A DNA stretch of 64,000 bases from contig MU394082.1 in the NCBI GenBank assembly GCA_022578605.1, positions 248,001-312,000 on the forward strand. Reading direction: 5' to 3'. The notes under the pieces were generated by a model that was given only the letters and a program-made list of their open reading frames with translations, did not search any database and was not told where the DNA came from. The stretch comes from Camillea tinctor (lineage: Eukaryota; Ascomycota; Sordariomycetes; Xylariales; Xylariaceae). The position numbers and the translations under genes are program-made. Numbering within the stretch: the stretch's first letter is position 1; each line of letters opens with the position of its first letter. Below, in pieces: positions 1 to 10,464 of this stretch.

Positions 1-577
1 CACACACAAGGCGATAGCAAAGCCCCAGACTGCCTTGATCTCATAGCAGTGGGGCTTATCGGTTGTAATGAGCGCCAGATATGTGCCATATTTAGTTAGG
101 GCAGAACGGCGGTAGGAGGTGGAGATGGAGACAGTGAAGATTTCGTCTGTGGAAGATGAGGTGGGGTCGGGCAGGACATCGCAGTTAAGCAGCGAGAGTG
201 GCTTGCCGATGGTGGCGGCCACAACGATAGAGGCTACGAGGAGGCACATGTCGATACCACCGGCGATGAGAAGAGGGAGTAGCCCATCGTAGTAGAGGAT
301 GTAAGATATAGCTACGTAGAGCGTAGCTATGCTTGCCTAGATATTGACATGTTAGTGAGGTTATCTAGGAGATGAGTAGGTGAATTAAAGTTAGGTAGGT
401 ACATACCACCGTAACTGTACCGATGAGGATGTCCGGTGTCTCGCGCTGGGACGAGGCTAGCTCGGAGATGAAATTAGATGTCAGTCCCACGATGGCGATA
501 AGTGAGGCGAACTGCATGGCCCGGAGAGCTGTGAAGGTGACGCCGAGCGCACCCAGCTGTGGAGCCTGGAAACGCAT
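1..577 (-). CDS. Multi-span membrane protein, MARVEL-like (3' end outside window)
   Basis: Two exons are visible: 407-577 (57 codons, start ATG at 577) and 336 down to beyond base 1. The intron is 337-406, with donor GTATGT and acceptor CTAG, and the frame stays open across the join for at least 169 residues. Exon 1 opens with a short N-terminus (MRFQAPQLGALG) and a hydrophobic span near residues 15-35. Exon 2 brings two more hydrophobic stretches, a soluble loop rich in Ser/Thr, and a further hydrophobic start (AVWGFAIALCV) at the window edge. The spacing of spans resembles fungal MARVEL-type integral membrane proteins, a family linked to membrane apposition. That assignment rests on layout only, with no diagnostic residue. 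The rest of the gene lies outside the window. Confidence 0.7.
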
Positions 578-2453
578 TTTTAGGGGAATGCTCGTATCGA
601 AATCAGTGATAAGAGAGAGACGAGGTCGGGGTTGACCAGGTTTGAGGATGGTATGGGTTGGCAGTTTCTGCCGCGGAAAAGGGAGAGATGCGGTAGGGAC
701 TTGAGAAGAAATTGTGAAAGACTGGCGGCGCTCGGCCTCGGTGACGGTCTCGGTATAAGAAAACGAGAGGCGAAGAATCCCTGGAGACTAGATTGAAAGC
801 GAAAGAGAGAGGACGCAGGAACTGAAATCAGAAAGAATGAAACCTAGGAAACAAGCAGCTCAGCTGCTAGGTTGATATCAGGCCGTGTCGTCGTAGTCAA
901 GTGACTAGCATATAGATATGAGAGATTCGTGTAAGTCAAGATGAGAAGTCGTATGAATAAACCGTGAGAGAGACCGATGCTATGATGACGATGATAAAGA
1001 AATTTGTCCTTAGGAAAATATACCAATACCCCGTGAAAAAGAGACCGAAAGTAGATAGGAAATAAGAAAAAGGGAAAAAAAAGAAAGACTCAAGGAAAAA
1101 GTCGTGACTATGATGAGATAGATACTAGTTGGATGTAGAGAAAGAAAGAGGAAGATCACTTTTTGTCGGGAGGCTCTGCTATAAGTACAATTTCACTTAA
1201 CCTAATCTCTACCTATGATCTAGAAACGCACTATTGTTCGTCTCTATCCATACGATCCGGATCTGGGCTTTGATAGGAAGTTTGACATGAGATGCGTCGT
1301 CCCATGAATCCATGAACCTATGCCCATGTCCTTAGCTTAACTCGTGCTATTTTTGCTATGAAGTCTTGCCTTTTCCTCGATCTACCTGATGCAAATGGCG
1401 GAATCATAATGCGCGGACCCGTCCAATCAAGCACGGCAGTCGATCAACGCGCTTACGTTCATTATGCGGGAGTCTACATTGACGACGGTTCTTTTACACG
1501 GCCTGCGGCTAAACCTAGGGTACCGGCTGGTTGCCGTGTACGTATCTCCCGATTGCGAGACAGAGCTTTTCTCTTTTGAATAATAACCGCGATGAGGCAC
1601 TATGATCGGAGAGTTTTGGTTGGTTCGTGGTTCAGCTGAGGCGAAATGAGATCAGTGGGTCGACCGGGGGTTTTCTTTCTGTAGACGCGGGCGCGGTTAG
1701 ACGACGAGTCTTCACTTAGGCGCCGGACATGGGTGTGAGGGATGGGTTCCGCTCAAACCCTAGATTGTTTTGTTTCAAGAGACCTTCAAAATGTCTAGTA
1801 CAGTAATTCACTATGCGCTGTTCGAGTTATCCTAACCACCATCTGTAGACGAGATTGAACGGGGTAGGCGGAGGGGTTCCCGGTGGCCTCAGAAGCGACC
1901 GGTTTTCAAATACCGGGCAACTTAAGGATCAATGTCGACCAATCGAGCTTTGGTGGGTATTGAAAGCTGTTGAAGGTCTTCAGGTCTTGACCATTCTTTA
2001 CCCACAGAAGTTTCTATAGATACTAAATAGGTTCGTGGTCGTCTTGAATAAGATTGTTTCTGGGTAAAGATACGAACACGAATTCATGCCAACGACTCAT
2101 CGCTCGAGGCTCGAAATGTCACAGAACACTGAATTCGTCTCAAGTCATTTTCATCGCGATCTTGTTATATCGTCCGATTGTCGTCATGAGAACACAGTTC
2201 AAACCAGGTATCGACCGAAAACCATATCGATTGAAATCTCGTACAAATGTACGTAATTTTCTTGCGCCTCGACGCCTATCTACGACCGTATATAGATGAA
2301 AAAAGGTACTTAGCAATCCGCTTACTCTTGCATTACCCGTTGCCCTTCATACATCACCCTGAGTTTGAGCCCAAGGGCTGGGCCATCGGGTTATCTGGTG
2401 TAATGCCTACTGTTGGTATTTTTTCCTCGTATCTCGTCACTTGATCTGGATTT
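578..2453. other. Intergenic spacer, no supported gene
   Basis: About 1.9 kb between two minus-strand genes. The proximal part (578-1200) is purine-rich on the plus strand, so pyrimidine-rich on the transcribed strand, as expected for the 5' leader and promoter of the membrane-protein gene. Open frames here (for example 1358-1579 +) are short and show no family signature, codon pattern or partner exon. I see no RNA gene or repeat. Confidence 0.5.
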
Positions 2454-4366
2454 TTACCCCAATAGGTCATCCAGACCGCTGCTCCCCGTAGTAGCCCCAG
2501 ACCCTGCAGGCTTTGATGTTCCGGCGGCGGGGGCTCCCCAGAGAGATGCGCTCGTCTTTTCCTTAGCAAGCTGGCCCATCTTTGGACCAGCGGCGGGCGT
2601 ACTTGGCTTTTTGAGTCCAGTACCAGCTTGACCCCAGAGGTTGGCAAATGGATCGCCACCACTGCTGGGCTTTGCTGTCGCCGGTGCAGCTGGCTTATTG
2701 AAAGCTGATAGACCGGGCGGTGTGGAAGTTGAACCCATGGAAGACATGCCAGTCATCGAGGACCCCGTCGGTTGCGCGACCTGGACAGATTGGAAGTAAT
2801 TAGGTGCCGTTGCTTGATAACCTGTAGGTTTTGCTTGTTGCGCTGGTGCAGTGGATGACGGCAAGCTGAAAGACGAGTAATTAGCAACGGGGGTGGATGT
2901 AGAGCTTGCAGGAGGCGATAGGGACGACATCATATTGGTGAGATTGGCTTGTTGCGGTGCAGACACAGGTTGCGGTGCGGCGAACTGGGCACTCGGTTGC
3001 ACGCTCGAGGTCGTCATCGGTGTCTGCATAGCCAAGACATTTGAAGGAGCAGTGGTCTGGGTCGCCGGCGTCGCCGATTGGAAGTCGTCAAAATCATCGT
3101 CATCATTAGTAGTGCTTGATAGAGAGGCCAATGCAGACCCGTTTGAGGGAGTAGATGCCGAGACAGACGCGGAAGCGGTAGATGCTGCTGGCGCAGGGTC
3201 ATCGAAGGAGAATAGATCAACTTCGGGCTCCTTTTTCTTGGGAGGCTCGGCTGGAGTGGTCTTCTTCACACCCATCCTCTCGCTTCGTTCGGGACGTCGC
3301 GTACGTGATGAGCTACCCGCGCTCTCGTCATACTCGTCGTATTCTTCGAATTTATCAGCGCGGTTGCCCGTGTCTCGCCATTCATCGGTCTGTCCCCCAA
3401 AACCGCCGCCATCGCCATAGACACCTCCTGAGTAGCCACCGTATCCTCCCCCGGAAGAACCGCCGTAGCCTGCAGACTCGCTGCCAAAGCCACCGTATCG
3501 GCCACTGCTGCTAGAGAACCCACCCATTGAGCCACCCTCAACACCGGTGTATTTTGCCTTGTTAGTTCTGGCCTTCTTGCGTTCGGCGCGGATGCGATCG
3601 ACATCGCCCAGGAGTTCTGCCAGTTCCTTGGCGCGGTTTCGGACGTTGATGCCCTGGTCTTTGCCGTTCTGATCGATATAGTGGAACTGCCGGAGCATCT
3701 TAAGGAGGGTAATATGACCGCGCGCATCGTCAATGACTCGTTCCGAGCCGTGTTTTATGAGGAACTCGAGCAGCTGAAGGGACTTGTAGATCTGGCGCCA
3801 TTCCTCGGCAGACTTCTCGGTGAAGCGGCGGTATATCATGGGCATGATTTCATTGAGAGTTTGGCTGGATCCTTGTCAATAAGGCAGGGCAGAGAGATAC
3901 AGGGAAGACAACGGGCGCGCGCGACACGTACTAATTGAAAGTGCCATTGGCAATTTCTTGCATGAGGGTGGAAGAGGCACCCCAGGGCTCGTTGTTGGTG
4001 GCTTCTCGCACCTGTCGTGACCGGGGGGGTTAGTTGGACCATTGCCTCGCAGATATGGGTTGGTTTGGGTTTGGTTTGGGTTTGGTTTGGCTCGAGGACA
4101 GTTGATCGATGTGGGTATGTAGTGAGTATTCATGCCAGAGCATCAGGTTACCGACCTTTGCCTCCATCTCCGTATAGTTCATGACAGCTATATAAGACAA
4201 CGTGAAATTAGTTATAAGTATTGAATGGATAAAAGACAAGACCAGACAAGACAAAACAGTATGCGAAACAATGCGAGAACTTACCATTCTGAACTTTGCG
4301 AACACCGGCCTTGAGATCATACAAAGTCAGGTTGGACACCTGGTCCTTGAGGCTGTTGAAATCCAT
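2454..4366 (-). CDS. ent3: Ent3-type epsin-related clathrin adaptor (ENTH domain)
   Basis: Four exons: 4285-4366, 4156-4187, 3932-4011 and 2454-3864, giving 534 residues. Every join preserves frame and the conserved ENTH sequence. The ENTH domain fills about residues 1-150, with an N-terminal amphipathic helix (MDFNSLKDQVSNLTLYDLKA) and the signatures YTEMEAKVREATNNEPWG, MIYRRFTEKSAEEWRQIYK and LIKHGSERVIDDAR. This matches yeast Ent3, which binds phosphoinositides and recruits clathrin and GGA adaptors at the trans-Golgi and endosome. The remainder is low complexity: a Gly/Ser/Tyr-rich stretch, an acidic DDFDDFQSA-like adaptor-binding motif, Gln/Pro/Ser-rich tracts and a terminal LDDLLG. The second intron uses an atypical donor (GTCGGT), but the residues it joins (EAK-VREAT) are family-conserved, so the model is firm. 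Intron 2 carries a short TTTGG/TTTGGG tandem run. Confidence 0.93.
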
Positions 4367-5747
4367 GGCAACAACCTGCCAGTCAAGGCAAAGAAAAAGA
4401 AAAAGAAAAAGAAAAGAAAAGGGAGAGAGAGGGTATTATGGTTGATGCTAGCTATTGAATTAGGAGGAGTTGTTGCTTTTATTGTCGAATCGCGACGTCA
4501 AGGTAAGATGAATAACTGTATGTACCGGGTTGGGCTGTAGTATAGTGTAGTAGGAGAGGGCATTCGGGTAAGGTTTCAAGATGTACGGAAGTAAAAGTGT
4601 ATTAGGTATTATTTGTTCATTTGTTGAAGGACACTTTGACTACCACTAGTGTACAAATTACATGGTACATCACACTACTGACTAAAAAAAACAAGGGGAG
4701 ACCCACTTCAATTGATTTCTTGGCATGCTGTAGTTAATACCATTCACCGATTCACTCCAAAGCCATTGTCTCATCACGTGATTAGATCCGCTGCGAACAA
4801 GAGGGGTGGGTTCGGTAAAGACATATTCTATCTATATACATATTATTTTGCAAGTAGTATACTTCCAAATTACCTATCAGTAAGGTACGTACGTAAACTT
4901 GAACCTTTTCGGGTTTCGGTCGATTATTTATTTTTTCTTTGCATACATCATGATGTCTTCTAAAGTTCCCCGGCTGCTAGGCCACTAGGTGTTCATGATA
5001 GGAATGATGACATTTAGCAATCCCCTTCATGTTGTCCCGTCATCATATCATCACACTGTTGAACCCCCCATGGGTTCTGAGGTTATGGCCAAGGCAGATA
5101 GCAAATACTTATATATACATGGATATACGTATTACATGTGTGTGACCTTGGAGGTTTAATGTTTTTGTTATGTGTGTCAAGTAGTACCTATAGTATGTTG
5201 CTAAGATAAGGATAAGGTAAGGTACAGAATACATTCATAGGTACTTGCATTGCCGCTTGGGCCAGGGGAGGGGAGCAGGTGTTAGTGTTAGTGGAGGGAA
5301 CTGGATTTTTCGCAACTGGAGAACTGAGAGAAAAAAAAAAGGCTTCTGAAGAAAATTTGAACAATTCCAAAGACACTCTGTGAAATTTCTATCTGTCGTT
5401 CAGACGTCTAAGTCTTACTTCTCACCTCCCCTGCACTATCCTTCGGTACTTCACTTCTTCATTGTCTTTATTCACTCTGACTTACTCAAGCTTGAGAAAT
5501 CAGGTATGTTGTGAATTTACTTAATTCCTGCCCTTCTTTTTCACCTTGTCCTGCTGCGTTTTTGTCACAGCTTTTCTTGAGCTTTACATGGATGGATGCA
5601 AAAAATTGGAAATTTAATGAGGCTTATGTTGCCTTCTTTTTTTTTCCTTTCCTTTCTTTTCTTCTGCCCCATTGTCCGTCTTTAACCGAGAACCGTCCAA
5701 GATTGATCCAAGGGAGTTCCAATTCCTGGGCTGTGTCTTTCTGTCTA

Positions 5748-5780
<33 letters not shown>

Positions 5781-6438
5781 GTTTCCCAGGTTGAATTTGT
5801 TGGTCAGCTTATCGATACCTACCTTCCCTACCTGTTTTACTTATTCCGGGTTTTTATGGTACACATGGCAAGGACAAGCTAGCCTAGGTTTAGGTCTAGG
5901 TACCACCTGGTGAGAGCAGACAGGAATGGCAGTGTGGGAAGAAAGAGAGAGACGGAGAGAGAAGGAGGTACAGAGACAATTTCCTTCCAACACAATCAAC
6001 AATTCATCCATCCATGTTTCCTTAATACTGTTATTTCCCCAAGAAAGACCCAAAAACAGGAAAGGGAAAGAATAAGAACCCCCTCCTCTTCCCCTTCCCA
6101 CCTCCCACCTCCCAAAATATGGGAAGATACATAGGTACTTAGTTACCTAGGTAATACTTCTCATACCTACACCTTCCCGGTCACATCATCCACCCCACTA
6201 CTTCCCTTTTTTTTTTTTTCTTCCTTTTAGTTGCAGCGTGGGAAAGTGAGTGGCGGATAGGCAAGTGCAGGAGGGAAGGAAGGGAACTGGGAACCCCATT
6301 CCAGGTTAGAAGAGGGGAAAAACTAAACTTATTTCTCTCATGGTCGTCATGATGGCCCCACCTTAACAGCTACCCCCTGCAACCCCTCCCATTGGTCGAA
6401 ACATAAGCTAACCCCTCCTCTCCCATTTGAAGTGAAAA
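4367..6438. other. Divergent intergenic region: ent3 promoter and cyclophilin promoter and leader
   Basis: About 2.1 kb between the divergent starts of ent3 and the cyclophilin gene. It holds an A-rich run at 4392-4420, the TCACGTGA palindrome at 4774, a (TC)n tract at 5756-5780, poly-T at about 6208-6221, and long pyrimidine-rich stretches (5400-6240) typical of strong fungal promoters and leaders. An inverted CCAAT box (ATTGG) lies near 6391, about 50 bp before the cyclophilin start. Reading frames here show no coding signature. Confidence 0.5.
4774..4781. promoter_or_regulatory. TCACGTGA palindromic E-box upstream of ent3
   Basis: An exact 8-bp palindrome about 410 bp upstream of the ent3 start. 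CACGTG is the core site of Cbf1-type bHLH factors. Position and palindromy support a regulatory role, but a single site can occur by chance. Confidence 0.35.
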
Positions 6439-7539
6439 ATGGCTTCCATCCGAGTGCAGATGCCCCGCGTTTCTTCTCTTCTTTCCTCAACAACCCGTCT
6501 TCGACCTTTCACCGTCCCGAACTCATCTTTTATTTCTTCATCTCCAGCTTGCAAACCCACACTCTCTTTTCACTTCTTCTCAACTTCATCCGCCAAAATG
6601 TCTGGAAATATCGGTGTTTACTTCGACCTGTCTTGGGAGGGTCCTGTTATGGAGAACAACAGACCTACCTCGAATGTGAAGAGTAAGTAAACCCTTTCTC
6701 TCCCTCTCCCCCCTCCCCCCTTTTTTAACAGCCATCCATCAATTACATCGGTTTACCCAATTCCATAATCTCTGTCAATTGCCTACATAGATTTATCGCT
6801 TTATTGTAATCATATCTGGAGAAAAAAAACAAAGCAAAAGAAAAAAAAAACAAGAGAAAGAGAGAGAGAGAAAGCTAACTTTTTTTTTTACCTCTTCAGG
6901 CCAGACTGGACGTGTCATATTCGAGCTCTACAAGGACACCGTCCCCAAGACGGTTGAGAACTTCCGAGCTCTCTGCACCGGTGAGAAGGGCTTCGGCTAC
7001 AAGAACTCTTCTTTCCACCGCATCATACCCGAGTTCATGCTCCAGGGTGGTGACTTCACCCGTGGTAACGTAAGTTCTTCCTCGATCTACCACTGAATGA
7101 ATTGGCCTTTTTGGGTTTCGCATCTAATCAACATTATCGTATTACAGGGCACTGGTGGCAAGTCGATCTACGGTGAGAAATTCGCCGACGAGAACTTCAA
7201 CATAAAGCACGAGAAAGAGGGTCTTCTATCCATGGCTAACGCTGGTCCCAACACGTAAGTCTTTTCCCTCTTCTGGGTCTCTGGCCCCATTGTATACACG
7301 TTCCACCGGATCGCAAATGAATCTCAATCTAACACACTTCACTCCACAGCAACGGCTCTCAGTTCTTCATCACCACTGTCAAGACTCCCTGGTTGGATGG
7401 CCGCCACGTCGTCTTCGGTGCCGTTCGCTCTGGATTCGAACACATCAAGGCTATTGAGGCTACTGGCTCGCAGAGCGGTGCTGTCAAGTACAACTCGCGA
7501 CCTACCATCGTTGATTGCGGCGAGATTGCCCTATCATAA
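6439..7539 (+). CDS. csr-1: Cyclophilin (peptidyl-prolyl isomerase), mitochondrial and cytosolic forms
   Basis: Four exons: 6439-6682, 6900-7069, 7148-7254 and 7350-7539, giving 236 residues. The first ATG (6439) adds a 53-residue leader rich in Ser/Thr/Arg and almost free of acidic residues, a typical mitochondrial presequence ending near FFSTSSAK. A second in-frame ATG at 6598 (Met54) starts the canonical cytosolic form ([15 protein letters not shown]). The catalytic core is intact: [19 protein letters not shown] carries the active-site Arg, Phe and Gln, followed by [15 protein letters not shown], then [10 protein letters not shown] with the cyclosporin-binding Trp. It is a CypA/Cpr1-class enzyme that isomerises prolyl peptide bonds and binds cyclosporin A. 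Neurospora makes both compartment forms from one gene of this layout (csr-1). Intron 1 (217 bp) is long and rich in A and GA runs; the others are 78-95 bp. Confidence 0.95.
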
Positions 7540-8253
7540 ATCGTCTGAATTTTACCAATCTGGCACGTTGTTGCTTTGGACTGTTGCTTGAGATATATAA
7601 GCATTCAGGCCATGGTCGCTAAAAAGAAAGTGTATGCATAGAGCAGTTAGGGAGACATGTTTGCCGGTTTCAATGCCAAACATAAGTTGTCTACATAGAC
7701 AACGCGGCTAGCAGTCGCCATTTATCCCACCCGAGTTCCTAGAGCAATTTACTTATTCATAGAACATGGACGTGACTGTTGTAATTATGAGCATGTTAAT
7801 CTTTTATCCGTACACCCGTATTCCTAAACAATTACAAATATGCTAGTGGTTCTTTGTTCTGTAGATTATGGGTATCCCGGATATCAGAATCCAAAACCAG
7901 ATGGTATAGTAGTAGAATGTTAAAAATAGGCAGGTTACAGAGGCCTCCAGAAGGCCAGTTTGCTCAATTTTCCATCTACCGATAAAAACGCCAAGGCCAT
8001 GCATGCAAAGTAGATCTTTGGTGAAAAAACAGGATCTTTCTCTGGCTCGTTTTCCCTCCCTGTTCCTGGGTGTTACCTCCCTTCCCCCCTTCGCCTTTCT
8101 CATTCCGTTTTGCATTTACATTCCATTCCGGTCCTAAGAATAGCAACAGTCGCGTAGTACCAACGTGACCTAACCTGGCCTGATCCGAAGCTCCATCTCC
8201 CCAACTTAACTCGTAGGGGGGAGAAAGAATGGGAGAAGAGAGGGGGTCTAAGG
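7540..8253. other. Convergent intergenic spacer
   Basis: About 0.7 kb between the 3' ends of the cyclophilin and RPC34 genes. It should carry both 3' UTRs and poly(A) signals. The shadow frames of RPC34 extending into it have no codon signature. No other feature seen. Confidence 0.5.
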
Positions 8254-9435
8254 CTAGGCCAACCATTGATCGAAGTACTCGCAGCCGCCAGCCCAGACGG
8301 GGCCGCCTTCCTCGCAGAGATCGAAGACCGGGCAGCGGCCGCAAGGGACGGTGGTGAGGCCGTTGCTGCGGGGCTCCCAAAAGTCGTCGGTGCCGGGGCG
8401 GGAGTCGAGGGCGGTGCTCTGCTTGGCGACGCGGACGGCGCGGTAGCCGACGACGTGGCCGCCGAGGCGGACCTCCTCGACGCGGTTGTCCCAGACGAGC
8501 ACGTCGATGAGCTCCTGCACGTGCTCGCGCTTCAGGGGCTGGCCCTTGGCCACCTCGGCGGCTTGGATGCCGGCCGTGATCTCCTCCGTGGTGGCGTACT
8601 CGGTGTAGCCCGCGGGCAGGGGGAGGCGCACGGCGGTGCGGCGGGATTTGTGGGGGGAGGAGGAGGGGGGGAGGTCGATGGAAGTGGTGGTGGTGGTGGT
8701 GGTGGTGGTGGGATCGGAGGTGGATATGGCGTCGGCGGTGCGCTTCTTGCTCTTGAGGGCGGCGGGGGAAGAGGAGCCGTTTATGACACCCTTTTTGGGG
8801 ACTACGGGGCTGAGACTGCGGCGCCGGTCGGCTCCACCACCACCACCGGATTTGCTCAGGTAGCTGCCGCGGTTCTTGATGAAGCTCATGACCACGCCTT
8901 GGAGGGCCTCGATGAAGGCCTCGTCGAGGAACTGGTCGGTGTACCAGGGACCTCCGGTGGCACGCGACGAGGGCTTGATGTTGGCCTTGATCCACATCTT
9001 CTTGGAGGTGTTCTCGACGGTGGTGAACTGGACGACCAGGCGCTTGGCCTCGAGCTCCTTGAGGGCCTTGCGCAGGGCGTGGTCCTGCACGTTGAGACGC
9101 CGCTTGATGTCCTGCTGCCACGCGCCCTCGGCGCCGGCGTTGTCGATGATCTCATACGCCATGACCTGGTCCGACGTCGTCAGGAGCTTGTACTTGGCCG
9201 CCTCGGCCTGCGGGCGCAGGCGCCAGGCCAGACCGCTCGGCATGTAGACGGGGGCGAAGAGGCGCTCGTCGGTCAGGACCTGGATTATCTTGAGGAGCTT
9301 CTTAACGTCCTTCGGGGGGATCACGTCGAGGGCCATGAGGTCCTCTTGCGTGAAGAGCTTGCCGGGATCCCCGTTCGCTGTCTCCTCGCAGGAGGAGTAC
9401 AGCTGGGTTTTGAGGGTGGAGGTATCTTCGTCCAT
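8254..9435 (-). CDS. RPC34: RNA polymerase III subunit RPC34 (RPC6, POLR3F)
   Basis: One uninterrupted frame of 393 residues. Pol III subunit C34 bridges the polymerase to TFIIIB and helps open promoters of tRNA, 5S and U6 genes in the nucleus. The N-terminal half has the tandem winged helices of the family, including AYEIIDNAGAEGAWQQDIKR, LRKALKELEAKRLVVQF and the following KKMWIKANIKPS segment. The middle (about 195-260) is a fungal low-complexity insert with a Gly run, a Lys/Arg patch and a poly-Thr run encoded by a (GGT/ACC)n repeat at 8684-8710. The C-terminus holds four cysteines (CGRC, then two further Cys), matching the iron-sulfur site known in this subunit. The locus is notably GC-rich, so the opposite strand shows a long spurious frame. 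The start ATG at 9435 is the only one that fits the family N-terminus. Confidence 0.93.
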   Translation of the reverse strand: MDEDTSTLKTQLYSSCEETANGDPGKLFTQEDLMALDVIPPKDVKKLLKIIQVLTDERLFAPVYMPSGLAWRLRPQAEAAKYKLLTTSDQVMAYEIIDNAGAEGAWQQDIKRRLNVQDHALRKALKELEAKRLVVQFTTVENTSKKMWIKANIKPSSRATGGPWYTDQFLDEAFIEALQGVVMSFIKNRGSYLSKSGGGGGADRRRSLSPVVPKKGVINGSSSPAALKSKKRTADAISTSDPTTTTTTTTTSIDLPPSSSPHKSRRTAVRLPLPAGYTEYATTEEITAGIQAAEVAKGQPLKREHVQELIDVLVWDNRVEEVRLGGHVVGYRAVRVAKQSTALDSRPGTDDFWEPRSNGLTTVPCGRCPVFDLCEEGGPVWAGGCEYFDQWLA

Positions 9436-10464
9436 GGTGGCGGTATTTCTTCCTTTCTCTGTTCTTTTATTTTATTTTATATTTATTCCGCTAACAAGCT
9501 ATTTTGCCTCGATATGCACCTAATTGTTGTGATTCTGAGTCGGTCGCGTAGGAGGAGGGAGGCGAGCGTGGGAAAGGTTCGTATTGAGGAAGAGTTGGTA
9601 GAGAGCGTATTCGAATCGCGGGAGGCGATATAACCTAGTGAGGATGCCTACTTGAACTGCTTCCATTCATAATACGAACTTGGTCTAGCAGCCTTGTAAA
9701 GAGATGTTGTTGGTCAATTGGGAGGGATTGAACTGCTGATGAAGATGGGAATTCGGAAATGTTATTAGAGGTATTAGTCAAAATTTAGTCGATAAGATTT
9801 TAACCTACCTAAACCTAGGTACATATCATTCTGCCCCGCGGTGTTTGGCTTATTAGGCTTAGAACTAGACTAACAGACGCAGCTTGCTAGTCTATGTCAC
9901 ACTATCTAATCTATACTAAGGTAGGTACTACATAAGGTATTTTCTTATCTTATCGTAGGTGTTACTGCAAGTGCATTCTAACGTGAATGTCCCTCCATGC
10001 GCCGATCCAATAAGTTTCCCCCGCTAAAAATTCATGTTCCATAGAAAGCTCTCGAATTCGTTTCTGCGCCAGGCTTCATTCTTCATTGTTTGAGTGAAGA
10101 ATATTCAAGAAGGCTGTCTTCGGTCAACTTGGTCTGAAACTTTCAAGTCTCTCCGTCTTACCTTCCCCATTTACTCTTTATTTGTTCCTTTTCTGAATCC
10201 CTTCGTTCTCTCTTCTATTTATTCTTTTCTCTCCCCTCACCTTCACCACCATCCCTCCCTACACTTACTTACCCAGTCCATCTCCTGCACACACATTCGT
10301 TCGTATAAGTCCCCAACCCACTCCAATTCCATTCCAACCCAACCCGATCTCAACCCCACCACGCACGCCTACATCATATTCCCATTCACACTCACGTTCG
10401 CGGCACAAGGGTGTTCCAGCTTCAGCTTATTAAAACCAACACACACAAACACGAGGCGGACAAT
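9436..10464. promoter_or_regulatory. Divergent promoter of RPC34 and sti1
   Basis: 1.03 kb between two head-to-head genes. The sti1 side has a heat-shock element at 10099-10111 and then about 320 bp of pyrimidine-rich leader (CT- and CCA-rich) up to the ATG. The RPC34 side is unremarkable. I see no gene within it. Confidence 0.55.
10099..10111. promoter_or_regulatory. Heat-shock element (three perfect units) upstream of sti1
   Basis: The sequence GAATATTCAAGAA is a perfect GAAnnTTCnnGAA array, the minimal trimer site of heat shock factor. It lies 354 bp upstream of the sti1 ATG, just before the pyrimidine-rich leader. STI1 is a known Hsf1 target in yeast, so both position and gene make biological sense. 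Confidence 0.65.

Noticed and set aside
1358..1579. 73-codon plus-strand frame in the first spacer
   Set aside because: Short, no homology signature, no partner exon and no clear promoter.
8266..9633. 455-codon plus-strand frame opposite RPC34
   Set aside because: Shadow of a GC-rich gene: Gly/Val/Asp-rich nonsense with no domain, while the minus strand is a complete RPC34.
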